DNA from: Pseudomonas alliivorans
GTDB lineage: Bacteria; Pseudomonadota; Gammaproteobacteria; Pseudomonadales; Pseudomonadaceae
Direction: 5' to 3'
Assembly (NCBI RefSeq): GCF_017826695.1
Contig: NZ_JAFFZW010000004.1
Span: 124,001-188,000 of the forward strand
Length of the DNA: 64,000 nt
The notes under the pieces are model-generated. The model was given only the letters and a program-made list of their open reading frames with translations. It was not told where the DNA came from and ran no database searches. Numbering within the stretch: position 1 is the stretch's first letter; every line of letters begins with the position of its first letter. Made by a program: the position numbers and the translations under genes. Positions 50,223 through 62,025 of the stretch are shown here, piece after piece.

Positions 50223-50689
50223 TGCAAAACCGCGCCATCGAAACCGGTGTCGGCCTGTTCCTGCTGGCCGGGATACTGGCTCTGCTCTTGCTGGCCCTGC
50301 GGGTCAGTGGTCTGAGCACCAGTGCGACCAACGACAGTTATAAACTTTATGCCTACTTCGACAATATTGCCGGTTTGACTGTCAGAGCCAAGGTAAGCAT
50401 GGCCGGCGTCACGATCGGCAGGGTCACCGCGATCGATCTGGACCGCGATACCTACACCGGTCGTGTCACGCTGGAGATCCAGAAGAAGGTAGACAATCTT
50501 CCGGCAGACTCCACGGCGTCGATCCTGACGGCGGGCCTGCTGGGTGAGAAATACATAGGTTTGAGCGTAGGTGGCGATCAAGCGCTGCTCAAGGACGGGT
50601 CGACCATCCATGACACGCAGTCATCCCTCGTTCTTGAGGATCTGATCGGGAAGTTCCTGCTCAATACTGTAAGCAAAGACGCCAAATGA
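50222..50689 (+). CDS. mlaD: Phospholipid-binding MCE protein MlaD
   Basis: A 155-residue protein. An N-terminal membrane helix (TGVGLFLLAGILALLLLAL) is followed by one MCE domain (YKLYAYFDNIAGLTVRAKVSMAGVTIGRV; ILTAGLLGEKYIGLSVGG). MlaD forms a hexameric ring over MlaE. The start overlaps the mlaE stop by one base. Confidence 0.95.
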   Translation: MQNRAIETGVGLFLLAGILALLLLALRVSGLSTSATNDSYKLYAYFDNIAGLTVRAKVSMAGVTIGRVTAIDLDRDTYTGRVTLEIQKKVDNLPADSTASILTAGLLGEKYIGLSVGGDQALLKDGSTIHDTQSSLVLEDLIGKFLLNTVSKDAK

Positions 50690-50699
50690 GGAGCTATAA

Positions 50700-51353
50700 A
50701 TGATCTCGATTCTGCGCCGTGGCCTTCTGGTATTACTGGCCGCTCTGCCCATGCTGGCCAATGCCGCGTCGGCAACGTCAGCCCATGATCTGGTCGATCG
50801 CACCACCAAGGAATTGCTGAGTGACCTTTCGGCCAACAGAGAGCAGTACAAAGCCAATCCGGGTGCGTTTTACGATGCCCTGAACCGCATCGTCGGTCCT
50901 GTGGTGGATGCCGATGGCATTTCCCGCAGCATCATGACAGTCAAGTATTCGCGCAAGGCTACGCCTGAGCAGATGCAGCGCTTTCAGGAAAACTTCAAAC
51001 GCAGCCTGATGCAGTTTTATGGCAACGCCTTGCTTGAGTACAACAACCAGGGCATCACCGTTTCGCCTGCCAAGGAAGAGGGGGCCGACCGCACCAGCGT
51101 AGACATGCAGGTCAAGGGTAATAATGGCGCTGTGTACCCGGTTTCCTACACCCTTGAAAAGGTCAGCGGTGAGTGGAAGGTGCGTAACGTCATCATCAAC
51201 GGTATCAACATTGGAAAATTGTTCCGCGATCAGTTCGCCGACGCCATGCAGCGCAACGGCAACGACCTGGACAAGACGATCGATGGCTGGGCTGGCGTAG
51301 TCGCCAAGGCCAAGGAAACCACCGACCAAGCTGCGCAGAAGTCTGCACAATGA
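50700..51353 (+). CDS. mlaC: Periplasmic phospholipid-binding protein MlaC
   Basis: A 217-residue periplasmic shuttle. The signal peptide is about residues 1-23 (LRRGLLVLLAALPMLANA). The mature part has the Tgt2/MlaC fold (YKANPGAFYDALNRIVGPVVD; VRNVIINGINIGKLFRDQF). It carries phospholipid between the outer-membrane complex and MlaD. The start is ATG at 50700 with GAGGAG upstream. Confidence 0.95.
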   Translation: MISILRRGLLVLLAALPMLANAASATSAHDLVDRTTKELLSDLSANREQYKANPGAFYDALNRIVGPVVDADGISRSIMTVKYSRKATPEQMQRFQENFKRSLMQFYGNALLEYNNQGITVSPAKEEGADRTSVDMQVKGNNGAVYPVSYTLEKVSGEWKVRNVIINGINIGKLFRDQFADAMQRNGNDLDKTIDGWAGVVAKAKETTDQAAQKSAQ

Positions 51354-51655
51354 GTGAGACGGCTGTCCGTCTGGTCGGGCCTGGCGAGCTGAAACTGGTC
51401 GGGGTTCTGGATTATCGCACCGGGCCGCAACTGCGTAAGCAGGGCGCGGCGCTGATCAGGTCCGGTGATCTCGAGACCCTGACCCTGGACTGTTCAGGCG
51501 TCGAGAAATCCAGCAGCGTGGGCCTGGCCCTGTTGCTGGCCTTCATGCGTGACGCGAGCGAAGCCGGCAAGTCGCTCAAGGTGCAGTGTCTACCCGAAGA
51601 CATGCGTGAAATCGCTCAGGTTTCAGGACTGAACGAGCTTCTGGACATCCATTAA
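51350..51655 (+). CDS. mlaB: STAS-domain protein MlaB
   Basis: A 101-residue STAS-domain protein. LDCSGVEKSSSVGLALLLAFM is the conserved core with the Ser/Thr needed for MlaF regulation. It binds MlaF and supports transporter assembly. It overlaps mlaC by four bases and is last of the mlaFEDCB set; a terminator-like structure follows. Confidence 0.93.
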   Translation: MSETAVRLVGPGELKLVGVLDYRTGPQLRKQGAALIRSGDLETLTLDCSGVEKSSSVGLALLLAFMRDASEAGKSLKVQCLPEDMREIAQVSGLNELLDIH

Positions 51656-51667
51656 CAGGTCAATCGG

Positions 51668-51722
51668 AAAAGCCCTCTGTCCGGCACCCCATCATCGGGG
51701 TTCGCATAGCATGGGCTTTTTT
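51668..51722 (+). terminator. Terminator after mlaB
   Basis: AAAAGCCC (51668-51675) pairs with GGGCTTTT (51713-51720), followed by more T residues; an inner ACCCC-ATCAT-CGGGGT hairpin sits in the loop. Confidence 0.7.
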
Positions 51723-51768
51723 GTATCATGGCCGACCCGCGCGCGTTCAGCGCCGATCGAGGTTAAGC

Positions 51769-53296
<1,528 letters not shown>

Positions 53297-53301
53297 TGGT
53301 C

Positions 53302-53339
53302 AACGACCCTGGCGCCTCAAGTGCGCCGGGGTTGTCGTT
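53302..53339 (+). terminator. Imperfect hairpin after murA
   Basis: AACGAC/GTCGTT (outer) and CCTGGCGC/GCGCCGGG (inner, one G-T) with a CTCAAGT loop. It starts six bases after the murA stop. There is no T run, so termination is uncertain. Confidence 0.4.
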
Positions 53340-53451
53340 CGATAGCAGGTGTGATTTCCGATTCGTTTCACCTCCGGCATTCTGTGCCTGAGGATTGTCA
53401 TGCGCCGCTTGCGTCATGCCAAAAGTTTCCTGATAAGGACTTACGTTTCCC

Positions 53452-54087
53452 ATGTTGACCATCGCACTGTCCAAGGGCCGCATTCTTGACGACACCCTGC
53501 CGCTTCTTGCTGAGGCAGGCATCGTGCCGACCGAGAATCCGGACAAGAGCCGCAAGCTCATCATTCCCACGACCCAGCCTGACGTGCGTCTGCTGATCGT
53601 GCGGGCCACGGACGTACCGACGTATGTCGAGCATGGTGCCGCTGACCTGGGTGTGGCGGGCAAGGATGTGTTGATGGAATACACCGGACAGGGGCTTTAC
53701 GAGCCGCTGGATCTGCAGATTGCCAAGTGCAAGCTGATGACTGCCGGTGCCATCGGCGCTGTAGAGCCCAAGGGCCGCCTGCGCGTCGCTACCAAATTCG
53801 TCAACGTCGCCAAGCGTTATTACGCCGAGCAGGGTCGTCAGGTCGACATCATCAAGCTGTACGGCTCGATGGAGCTGGCCCCGCTGATCGGTCTGGCCGA
53901 CAAGATCATCGACGTGGTCGACACCGGCAACACACTGCGTGCCAATGGTCTTGAGCCACAGGAACTGATCGCGACCATCAGTTCGCGTCTGGTGGTCAAC
54001 AAGGCTTCCATGAAAATGCAGCACGCGCGTATTCAGGCGCTCATCGACACCCTGCGCAAGGCAGTGGAGTCGCGACACCGCGGCTGA
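53452..54087 (+). CDS. hisG: ATP phosphoribosyltransferase, short form HisG
   Basis: A 211-residue catalytic subunit that joins ATP and PRPP in the first step of histidine synthesis. Segments: [29 protein letters not shown], and the PRPP loop [14 protein letters not shown]-like ([17 protein letters not shown]). Short HisG lacks the C-terminal allosteric domain and needs the regulatory partner HisZ, which is not in this window. The start is ATG at 53452. hisD follows after 124 bases. Confidence 0.96.
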   Translation: MLTIALSKGRILDDTLPLLAEAGIVPTENPDKSRKLIIPTTQPDVRLLIVRATDVPTYVEHGAADLGVAGKDVLMEYTGQGLYEPLDLQIAKCKLMTAGAIGAVEPKGRLRVATKFVNVAKRYYAEQGRQVDIIKLYGSMELAPLIGLADKIIDVVDTGNTLRANGLEPQELIATISSRLVVNKASMKMQHARIQALIDTLRKAVESRHRG

Positions 54088-54211
54088 CCCGATCACGCAA
54101 CGTTGAGTTGCGTCCAGCTATCCGTGTCATAGCCAAATTTCTCAGGTGCCTGCGCGGATAGCTTGGTAGCTTTAGGCTCCTGAGCATCCGCCAATTATTG
54201 AGGCCCTCGCC

Positions 54212-55558
54212 ATGACCACTTCCACCGCTATTCGCCGACTCGATGCTGCCGACCCGGATTTCGCCCGACATCTGGATCATCTGCTGAGCTGGGAAAGTGT
54301 GTCTGACGACTCGGTCAATCAGCGCGTGCTCGACATCATCAAGGCTGTGCGTGAACGTGGCGACGCCGCACTGGTCGAGTTCACCCAGCGCTTCGATGGC
54401 CTGCAGGTCGCGTCGATGGCCGATCTGATTCTGCCCCGCGAACGTCTGGAACTTGCGCTGACGCGTATCACGCCAGTCCAGCGACAGGCGCTTGAGAAGG
54501 CTGCCGAGCGTGTTCGCAGTTATCACGAAAAGCAGAAGCAGGACTCCTGGAGCTACACCGAAGCCGACGGCACGGTGCTTGGCCAGAAGGTTACGCCGCT
54601 GGATCGTGCAGGCCTTTACGTGCCGGGCGGCAAGGCATCCTACCCGTCATCGGTATTGATGAACGCTATTCCTGCCAAAGTAGCGGGCGTGACCGAAGTG
54701 GTCATGGTCGTGCCGACGCCGCGTGGCGAGATCAACGAACTGGTGCTGGCTGCGGCCTGCATCGCTGGCGTCGACCGCGTGTTCACCATCGGTGGCGCAC
54801 AGGCCGTTGCGGCCTTGGCCTATGGCACCGAAAGCGTGCCGAAGGTCGACAAGGTCGTGGGTCCCGGCAACATTTATGTCGCCACGGCCAAGCGCCACGT
54901 GTTTGGCCAGGTGGGCATCGACATGATCGCCGGGCCGTCCGAGATTCTGGTGGTGTGTGACGGTCAGACCGATCCTGACTGGATCGCCATGGACCTGTTC
55001 TCCCAGGCCGAGCATGACGAAGATGCGCAAGCGATTCTGGTCAGTCCGGACGCTGAGTTCCTGGACCGTGTCGCCGCCAGCATTGCTCGTCTGCTGCCAA
55101 CGATGGAGCGTGCAGCGATTGTCGAGACGTCCATCAATGGCCGCGGCGCGCTGATCAAGGTGGCTGACATGGCGCAGGCCATTGAAGTGGCCAACCGCAT
55201 TGCACCCGAGCACCTGGAGTTGTCGGTGGCCGACCCTGAAGCATGGCTGCCGCAGATTCGCCATGCCGGCGCGATCTTCATGGGCCGTCACACCTCCGAG
55301 GCGCTGGGCGATTACTGCGCCGGTCCCAATCACGTGTTGCCGACCTCCGGCACGGCGCGTTTCTCGTCGCCACTGGGGGTCTACGATTTTCAGAAGCGCT
55401 CTTCGATTATCTTTTGCTCGCCAGAAGGTGCGTCGGAACTTGGCAAGACGGCTTCCGTGCTGGCTCGTGGCGAATCGCTGAGTGGCCATGCCCGCAGCGC
55501 CGAATATCGAATTACAGACCCGAGCTGGAAAGCCGGTCGCACAGAGGAAGGCAACTGA
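54212..55558 (+). CDS. hisD: Histidinol dehydrogenase
   Basis: A 448-residue NAD- and zinc-dependent enzyme oxidising histidinol to histidine in two steps. Signatures: [37 protein letters not shown], and the metal/catalytic region [14 protein letters not shown]. The start is ATG at 54212. Its stop overlaps the hisC start by one base (TGATG). Confidence 0.97.
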   Translation: MTTSTAIRRLDAADPDFARHLDHLLSWESVSDDSVNQRVLDIIKAVRERGDAALVEFTQRFDGLQVASMADLILPRERLELALTRITPVQRQALEKAAERVRSYHEKQKQDSWSYTEADGTVLGQKVTPLDRAGLYVPGGKASYPSSVLMNAIPAKVAGVTEVVMVVPTPRGEINELVLAAACIAGVDRVFTIGGAQAVAALAYGTESVPKVDKVVGPGNIYVATAKRHVFGQVGIDMIAGPSEILVVCDGQTDPDWIAMDLFSQAEHDEDAQAILVSPDAEFLDRVAASIARLLPTMERAAIVETSINGRGALIKVADMAQAIEVANRIAPEHLELSVADPEAWLPQIRHAGAIFMGRHTSEALGDYCAGPNHVLPTSGTARFSSPLGVYDFQKRSSIIFCSPEGASELGKTASVLARGESLSGHARSAEYRITDPSWKAGRTEEGN

Positions 55559-56610
55559 TGAGCAAATTCTGGAGTCCCTTCGTTCGCGATCTGGTGCCTT
55601 ACGTGCCGGGCGAGCAGCCCAAACTGAGCAAGCTGGTCAAACTCAACACCAACGAAAACCCGTATGGCCCGTCGCCCAAGGCGCTCGAAGCCATGCGCGG
55701 TGCGCTCACCGACGACCTGCGTCTTTACCCTGATCCCAATAGCGACCTGCTCAAGCAGGCGGTGGCCCGTTATTACAGCGTCGAGCCCAATCAGGTCTTC
55801 CTGGGCAACGGTTCCGACGAGGTGCTGGCGCATATCTTCTACGGGTTGTTCAAGCACGATGCACCGTTGCTGTTTCCAGACATCAGCTACAGCTTCTACC
55901 CGGTCTATTGCGGCCTGTATGGCATCGATTACGAAGCGGTAGCGCTGGACGAGCAGTTTCAGATCCGTGTCCAGGATTATGCGCGTCCGAACGCCGGTAT
56001 CATCTTTCCCAACCCCAACGCGCCCACCGGCTGTCTGTTGGCGCTGGAGGCGGTCGAGCGGATCATCAAGTCCAGTCCGGATTCGGTAGTGGTTGTGGAC
56101 GAGGCGTACATCGACTTTGGTGGCGAGACCGCGATTGCGCTGGTCAATCGTTATCCGAATCTGCTGGTGACCCAGACCCTGTCCAAGTCGCGTTCACTGG
56201 CGGGACTGCGCGTCGGTCTTGCGGTCGGCCACCCTGATCTCATCGAGGCGCTGGAACGGGTCAAGAACAGCTTCAACTCCTATCCGCTGGACCGCATGGC
56301 GAATGTGGGCGGAGCGGCAGCATTCGACGATCGAGAGCACTTCGAGGTGACGCGCAACAAGGTCATCCAAAGCCGTGAAGCGCTGGTTGAACAGTTGCAG
56401 GCCAAGGGTTTCGAGGTGCTGCCTTCAGCCGCCAACTTCATCTTCGCTCGCCACCCACAGCACGATGCCGCCGAACTGGCTGCGAAACTGCGCGAGCAAG
56501 GCGTGATCGTGCGTCACTTCAAGCAGCAACGCATCGCGCAGTTCCTGCGCATCAGCATTGGTACGCCGGAACAGCATCAGGCATTGCTGGAAGGGTTGAG
56601 CGATATCTGA
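55558..56610 (+). CDS. hisC: Histidinol-phosphate aminotransferase
   Basis: A 350-residue fold-type I PLP enzyme. Motifs: [44 protein letters not shown], and the PLP-lysine segment [14 protein letters not shown]. It transaminates imidazole-acetol phosphate. The start is ATG at 55558, coupled to hisD; the frame runs back inside hisD without meaning. The 210 bases after it hold no recognised feature. Confidence 0.97.
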   Translation: MSKFWSPFVRDLVPYVPGEQPKLSKLVKLNTNENPYGPSPKALEAMRGALTDDLRLYPDPNSDLLKQAVARYYSVEPNQVFLGNGSDEVLAHIFYGLFKHDAPLLFPDISYSFYPVYCGLYGIDYEAVALDEQFQIRVQDYARPNAGIIFPNPNAPTGCLLALEAVERIIKSSPDSVVVVDEAYIDFGGETAIALVNRYPNLLVTQTLSKSRSLAGLRVGLAVGHPDLIEALERVKNSFNSYPLDRMANVGGAAAFDDREHFEVTRNKVIQSREALVEQLQAKGFEVLPSAANFIFARHPQHDAAELAAKLREQGVIVRHFKQQRIAQFLRISIGTPEQHQALLEGLSDI

Positions 56611-56820
56611 GAGCTGTGACACGCGGAGCGCCACGGGACGCCCCACAGTCTGACCTGACCCCATGAAGTCAGATGGGCGTCCAGCTTCTGGGAGGCAGAT
56701 CGGCCTGTTGGTTGCTACAAGACAGGTGTCTGACGGTGAGCGCGCAGCGAGGGCCCGATCTTGTTCGAGGGTTATCGGTTCTGTCTGTGCGCCATAATCC
56801 GTCACCCCGCCCGTTTCGAA

Positions 56821-57981
56821 TCACTCAGGATTCGCAGCAGGCGTCGGCGCAGGAGGCGGTCGCAGGCCTACTTCGGCGCTGAGTCGCAACTCCTTGCCAT
56901 TACGCATCACGTCTATGGCGATCTTGTCCTTGGGCTTGGTGCGCGCCACCTGGTTCATTGAGCGGCGGCCATCGCCGGCCGGTTCGCCATTGATGCTCAG
57001 AATCACGTCACCCAACTGCAGCCCGGCTTTCTGCGCCGGTCCGTCGCGGAAGATCCCGGCGACCACGATGCCCGGACGATCTTTCAAGCCAAACGACTCT
57101 GCCAGTTCCTGAGTCAGCGGCTGAACTTCGATACCCAGCCAGCCACGAATGACCTGACCGTGTTCGATGATCGACTTCATGACGTCCATCGCCAGCTTGG
57201 TCGGAATGGCGAAACCGATGCCCTGCGAGCCACCGGATTTGGAAAAGATCGCCGTATTGATACCGGTCAGGTTGCCGCTGGCATCCACCAGCGCGCCGCC
57301 CGAGTTGCCCGGGTTGATCGCCGCGTCGGTCTGAATGAAGTCTTCATAGGTGTTAAGGCCCAGCTGATTGCGACCCGTGGCGCTGATGATGCCCATGGTC
57401 ACTGTCTGACCGACGCCAAACGGGTTGCCGATGGCCAACGCCACGTCACCGATGCGGATGCCGTCCGAGCGGGCGATGGTGATCGACGGTAGGTTTTTCA
57501 GGTCGATCTTGAGAACGGCCAGATCGGTTTCCGGGTCGTTGCCGATTACGCGCGCGATGGTTTCGCGGCCGTCCTTGAGCGCCACCACGATCTGGTCAGC
57601 GCCAATGGTCACGTGGTTGTTGGTCAGCAGGTAGCCTTCCGGGCTCATGATCACGCCGGAGCCCAGGCTGGATTCCATGCGCTTCTGCTTGGGCGTGTTA
57701 TCGCCGAAGAAACGCCGGAACTGCGGGTCTTCGAACAGCGGATTGTTGCCCTTGTTGACCATCTTGGTGGTATAGAGGTTGACCACCGCTGGCGCGGCGG
57801 CACTGACTGCATCCGCGTAGGACGACGGGCCCTGCATGATATTGGTGGTCTGCGGTGCCTGTTGCAGATTGACATCCAGGCTGGGCAGTCCGACCCACTG
57901 TGGATAACGCTGGATGATCAGCATGGCGATAAGCACACCGGCCAGCAGCGGCCAGCCAAAAAAGCGCAGTGCCTTGAGCAT
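56821..57981 (-). CDS. algW: Envelope-stress serine protease AlgW (DegS-type)
   Basis: A 386-residue, membrane-anchored periplasmic protease. A membrane helix near residues 9-24 is followed by a trypsin-like domain with triad His123 (TNNHV), Asp153 (ETDLAVL) and Ser227 (NPGNSGGA), then one PDZ domain (about 270-365). AlgW cuts the anti-sigma factor MucA in response to misfolded outer-membrane proteins, releasing AlgU and inducing alginate. The single PDZ domain separates it from MucD. The start is ATG at 57981. Confidence 0.95.
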   Translation of the reverse strand: MLKALRFFGWPLLAGVLIAMLIIQRYPQWVGLPSLDVNLQQAPQTTNIMQGPSSYADAVSAAAPAVVNLYTTKMVNKGNNPLFEDPQFRRFFGDNTPKQKRMESSLGSGVIMSPEGYLLTNNHVTIGADQIVVALKDGRETIARVIGNDPETDLAVLKIDLKNLPSITIARSDGIRIGDVALAIGNPFGVGQTVTMGIISATGRNQLGLNTYEDFIQTDAAINPGNSGGALVDASGNLTGINTAIFSKSGGSQGIGFAIPTKLAMDVMKSIIEHGQVIRGWLGIEVQPLTQELAESFGLKDRPGIVVAGIFRDGPAQKAGLQLGDVILSINGEPAGDGRRSMNQVARTKPKDKIAIDVMRNGKELRLSAEVGLRPPPAPTPAANPE

Positions 57982-58091
57982 TGAACACGTCCTGATGGTT
58001 TCGGCGCAGAGATTTTTGCCGCGGGTGCGCCATAATGGCGGGCATTATACGAGTACAAAGCAGCTCTGAACTGCATATTTAGGAGTCTTTT

Positions 58092-58850
58092 ATGGCTGTT
58101 GCCCTGAGCACCCTGGTTGAAGAAGCCGATCGCTATCTGAACAGCGCCCGTATTCAGGATTACTGCCCCAACGGCCTGCAGGTCGAAGGCCGTCCGCAAG
58201 TGATGCGCATCGTCAGTGGCGTCACTGCTAGCCAGGCGTTGCTGGACGCCGCGGTCGAAGCCCAGGCCGACCTGATCCTGGTGCACCATGGCTATTTCTG
58301 GAAAGGCGAAAACCCCTGTGTCGTCGGCATGAAACAGCGCCGCCTGAAAACGTTGCTCAAGCATGACATCAGCCTGCTGGCCTATCACTTGCCGCTGGAT
58401 GTTCATCCGGACGTGGGCAACAACGTACAACTGGCTCGGCAGCTGGACATCACCGTCGAAGGCCCTCTTGATCCGGAAAACCCCAAGGTGGTCGGTCTGG
58501 TCGGTTCACTGTCCGAAGCCGTGACTGCGCGTGATTTCGCCCGTCGAGTGCAGGACGCGCTGGGGCGCGAGCCGTTGCTGATCGAAGGCAGTCAGATGAT
58601 TCGTCGGGTCGGCTGGTGCACGGGGGGCGGGCAGGGTTACATCGACCAGGCAGTGCTTGAAGGCGTCGATCTGTTCCTGAGCGGCGAAGCGTCAGAGCAG
58701 ACCTTTCACAGTGCCCGTGAAAACGACATCAGTTTCATTGCCGCCGGACACCACGCCACCGAACGTTACGGTGTTCAGGCGCTGGGGGATTATCTGGCGC
58801 GGCGCTTTGCGGTCGAGCACATCTTTATCGACTGCCCCAACCCGATCTGA
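58092..58850 (+). CDS. Nif3-like dinuclear metal protein (YbgI family)
   Basis: A 252-residue protein of the NIF3/YbgI family, which forms toroidal hexamers with a dinuclear metal site. Candidate ligands are in LILVHHGYFW, LAYHLPLDVHPD and the late AAGHHATERYGV. A GTP cyclohydrolase I type 2 label is often given but not proven. The start is ATG at 58092 with AGGAG upstream. It is divergent from algW. Confidence 0.93.
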   Translation: MAVALSTLVEEADRYLNSARIQDYCPNGLQVEGRPQVMRIVSGVTASQALLDAAVEAQADLILVHHGYFWKGENPCVVGMKQRRLKTLLKHDISLLAYHLPLDVHPDVGNNVQLARQLDITVEGPLDPENPKVVGLVGSLSEAVTARDFARRVQDALGREPLLIEGSQMIRRVGWCTGGGQGYIDQAVLEGVDLFLSGEASEQTFHSARENDISFIAAGHHATERYGVQALGDYLARRFAVEHIFIDCPNPI

Positions 58851-58875
58851 CCGATCAAACGGCGGAGCATATGCA

Positions 58876-58892
58876 TAGATCGTTTCGATCTA
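58876..58892. promoter_or_regulatory. Perfect palindrome upstream of cysD
   Basis: TAGATCG-TTT-CGATCTA lies about 110 bases before cysD. It could be a regulator site or a small hairpin at the end of the Nif3-like gene. CysB control of cysDNC is expected from other species, but CysB sites are poorly conserved and this is not an identified one. Confidence 0.35.
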
Positions 58893-59001
58893 GCCGCTGC
58901 GCTGATTAGCGATATCACGCATGATAAAGTGCGCGGCTCGAATACGGCCCGCAGGCCGCCCCGGGTTTTCCCGGTCCAACGAACGCAATCCGTGAGTAAC
59001 C

Positions 59002-59919
59002 ATGGTTGATAAACTGACGCATCTGAAACAGCTGGAGGCGGAAAGCATCCACATCATCCGCGAGGTCGCCGCCGAGTTCGATAACCCGGTGATGCTGTAC
59101 TCGATCGGCAAGGATTCGGCCGTGATGCTGCACTTGGCGCGCAAGGCTTTCTTTCCGGGCAAGCTGCCGTTTCCGGTCATGCATGTCGACACCCGCTGGA
59201 AATTCCAGGAAATGTATCGCTTCCGCGACCAGATGGTCGAGGAAATGGGCCTGGACCTGATCACCCACATCAACCCCGACGGTGTGGCGCAAGGCATCAA
59301 CCCGTTCACGCACGGCAGTGCCAAGCACACCGATATCATGAAGACCGAGGGCCTCAAGCAGGCGCTGGACAAGCATGGTTTCGACGCAGCGTTCGGTGGC
59401 GCACGCCGTGACGAAGAAAAGTCCCGCGCCAAAGAGCGCGTCTACTCCTTCCGCGACAGCAAGCACCGCTGGGACCCTAAGAACCAGCGTCCCGAGCTGT
59501 GGAACGTGTACAACGGCAACGTCAACAAGGGCGAGTCGATCCGTGTGTTCCCGCTGTCGAACTGGACCGAGCTGGACATCTGGCAGTACATCTACCTTGA
59601 AGGTATCCCGATCGTGCCGCTGTACTTCGCGGCCGAGCGTGACGTGATCGAGAAGAACGGCACGCTGATCATGATCGACGACGATCGCATCCTCGAGCAT
59701 CTGACCGACGAGGAAAAGGCGCGCATCGTCAAGAAGAAGGTGCGTTTCCGTACACTTGGCTGCTACCCGTTGACCGGTGCTGTCGAGTCCGAAGCCACCA
59801 GCCTGACTGACATCATTCAGGAAATGCTGCTGACGCGAACTTCCGAACGTCAGGGCCGTGTCATCGACCACGATGGTGCCGGCTCAATGGAAGAAAAGAA
59901 ACGTCAGGGTTATTTCTAA
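59002..59919 (+). CDS. cysD: Sulfate adenylyltransferase subunit 2
   Basis: A 305-residue subunit that makes adenosine 5'-phosphosulfate (APS) from ATP and sulfate with energy from the CysN GTPase. The PP-loop is [14 protein letters not shown]; also [20 protein letters not shown] and [20 protein letters not shown]. The start is ATG at 59002. cysNC follows after 11 bases. Confidence 0.97.
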   Translation: MVDKLTHLKQLEAESIHIIREVAAEFDNPVMLYSIGKDSAVMLHLARKAFFPGKLPFPVMHVDTRWKFQEMYRFRDQMVEEMGLDLITHINPDGVAQGINPFTHGSAKHTDIMKTEGLKQALDKHGFDAAFGGARRDEEKSRAKERVYSFRDSKHRWDPKNQRPELWNVYNGNVNKGESIRVFPLSNWTELDIWQYIYLEGIPIVPLYFAAERDVIEKNGTLIMIDDDRILEHLTDEEKARIVKKKVRFRTLGCYPLTGAVESEATSLTDIIQEMLLTRTSERQGRVIDHDGAGSMEEKKRQGYF

Positions 59920-59930
59920 GGGGGTGTCAC

Positions 59931-61829
59931 ATGTCGCATCAATCTGATTTGATCAGCGAGGACATCCTCGCTTATCTGGGCCAGCACGAACGCAAGGAAA
60001 TGCTGCGCTTCCTCACCTGTGGCAACGTCGACGACGGCAAGAGCACGCTGATCGGCCGCCTGCTGCACGACTCCAAGATGATCTACGAAGACCATCTGGA
60101 GGCCATTACGCGCGATTCCAGGAAGTCCGGTACCACAGGCGACGACGTCGACCTGGCATTGCTGGTGGATGGCCTGCAGGCCGAGCGGGAGCAGGGCATC
60201 ACTATTGATGTCGCCTACCGTTATTTCTCCACGGCCAAGCGCAAGTTCATCATTGCTGACACCCCTGGTCACGAGCAGTACACCCGCAACATGGCCACCG
60301 GTGCATCGACCTGCGATCTGGCGATCATTCTGGTGGACGCGCGTTATGGCGTGCAGACCCAGACCCGTCGCCACAGTTACATTGCGTCCCTGCTGGGCAT
60401 CAAGCACATCGTGGTCGCCATCAACAAGATGGACCTCAACGGCTTCGATGAGAGCGTGTTCGAGTCGATCAAGGCTGATTACCTGAAGTTTGCCGAAGGC
60501 ATTGCCTTCAAGCCGACCACAATGGCGTTCGTGCCGATGTCGGCGCTCAAGGGTGACAACGTGGTCAACCGCAGCGAGCGTTCGCCGTGGTACACCGGTC
60601 AGTCGCTGATGGAGATTCTGGAAACGGTCGAGATCGCCAGTGATCGCAACTACACCGACTTGCGTTTTCCGGTGCAGTACGTCAATCGTCCCAACCTCAA
60701 TTTCCGTGGCTTTGCCGGTACGCTGGCGAGCGGCATCGTGCACAAAGGCGATGAGATCGTCGTGTTGCCGTCGGGCAAGAGCAGCCGCGTGAAGTCCATC
60801 GTCACCTTCGAAGGCGAGCTGGAGCAGGCGGGCCCAGGTCAGGCCGTGACCTTGACCATGGAAGACGAGATCGACATCTCCCGTGGCGACTTGTTGGTGC
60901 ATGCCGACAACGTTCCGCAGGTCAGCGACGCGTTTGACGCCATGCTGGTCTGGATGGCAGAAGAGCCGATGCTGCCGGGCAAGAAATACGACATCAAGCG
61001 CGCTACCAGCTACGTGCCGGGTTCGATTGCCAGCATCACCCATCGGGTTGACGTAAATACGCTGGTCGAAGGCCCTGCCAGTTCGTTGCAGTTGAACGAG
61101 ATCGGCCGCGTCAAGGTCAGCCTCGATGCGCCTATCGCGCTGGACGGTTACGACAGCAACCGCACCACCGGTGCGTTCATTGTCATTGACCGTTTGACCA
61201 ACGGCACTGTGGCGGCGGGCATGATCATCGCCAAGCCGGTCAATGCCGGTGGTTCGACGCATCATGGCGAGTCGGCGCACGTGACCACTCAGGAGCGCGC
61301 CCAGCGCTTCGGTCAGCAGCCCGCCACCGTGCTGTTCAGCGGCCTGTCGGGCGCGGGCAAGAGCACGCTGGCCTATGCAGTCGAGCGCAAGCTGTTCGAC
61401 ATGGGCCGCGCCGTATACGTGCTGGATGGGCAGAACCTGCGCCACGACCTGAACAAAGGCCTGCCGCAGAACCGTGCCGGTCGTACCGAGAACTGGAGCC
61501 GTGCCGCTCATGTGGCGCGTCAGTTCAACGAAGCCGGTCTGTTGACCCTGGCTGCCTTCGTGGCACCGGATGCCGAAGGCCGAGAGCGCGTGAAAGCGCT
61601 GATCGGCAAGGATCGCCTCGTAACGGTCTATGTCCAGGCCTCGCCTGCCATTTGCCGCGAGCGTGACCCTCAGGGCCTGTACGCTGCCGATGGGGATAAC
61701 ATCCCGGGCGAGTCCTTCCCGTACGACGTGCCGCTGGACGCCGATCTGGTGATCGACACCCAGACGCTGACAGTGGATGAAGGCGTGAAGCTGGTGCTGG
61801 ACGTGTTGCGCAGCCGCGGCGCGATCTGA
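59931..61829 (+). CDS. cysNC: Bifunctional sulfate adenylyltransferase GTPase subunit / APS kinase
   Basis: A 632-residue fusion. CysN (about 1-445) is an EF-Tu-like GTPase: P-loop GNVDDGKST (31-39), [20 protein letters not shown]. CysC (about 455-632) is APS kinase with P-loop GLSGAGKST starting at residue 471 and [12 protein letters not shown]. Together with CysD it activates sulfate to PAPS. The fused form is normal in Pseudomonas. A strong terminator follows. Confidence 0.97.
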   Translation: MSHQSDLISEDILAYLGQHERKEMLRFLTCGNVDDGKSTLIGRLLHDSKMIYEDHLEAITRDSRKSGTTGDDVDLALLVDGLQAEREQGITIDVAYRYFSTAKRKFIIADTPGHEQYTRNMATGASTCDLAIILVDARYGVQTQTRRHSYIASLLGIKHIVVAINKMDLNGFDESVFESIKADYLKFAEGIAFKPTTMAFVPMSALKGDNVVNRSERSPWYTGQSLMEILETVEIASDRNYTDLRFPVQYVNRPNLNFRGFAGTLASGIVHKGDEIVVLPSGKSSRVKSIVTFEGELEQAGPGQAVTLTMEDEIDISRGDLLVHADNVPQVSDAFDAMLVWMAEEPMLPGKKYDIKRATSYVPGSIASITHRVDVNTLVEGPASSLQLNEIGRVKVSLDAPIALDGYDSNRTTGAFIVIDRLTNGTVAAGMIIAKPVNAGGSTHHGESAHVTTQERAQRFGQQPATVLFSGLSGAGKSTLAYAVERKLFDMGRAVYVLDGQNLRHDLNKGLPQNRAGRTENWSRAAHVARQFNEAGLLTLAAFVAPDAEGRERVKALIGKDRLVTVYVQASPAICRERDPQGLYAADGDNIPGESFPYDVPLDADLVIDTQTLTVDEGVKLVLDVLRSRGAI

Positions 61830-61846
61830 TTCTCAGTCTGTTACAG

Positions 61847-61874
61847 AAAACCCGCCGATGATGGCGGGTTTTTT
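61847..61874 (+). terminator. Rho-independent terminator after cysNC
   Basis: CCCGCC-GATGAT-GGCGGG stem-loop preceded by AAAA and followed by TTTTTT. Clear intrinsic terminator, 21 bases after the stop. Confidence 0.9.
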
Positions 61875-62025
61875 GTTTGTATCGCCCGGATTTAACCCAT
61901 GTGCAGTTGTTTTCTTGATGAGTGTGCAAAGGTGATTTTTTGGGCGCTGCATTACTTATTTATTGTATTTATTTTGTCGTGAGGTGCTTATATAAACCCT
62001 CTATTGATTTGTATGAGGGTAAAAA

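Noticed and set aside
59916-61511. 531-codon minus-strand frame opposite cysNC
   Set aside because: Antisense shadow of a well-defined gene; no start signal.
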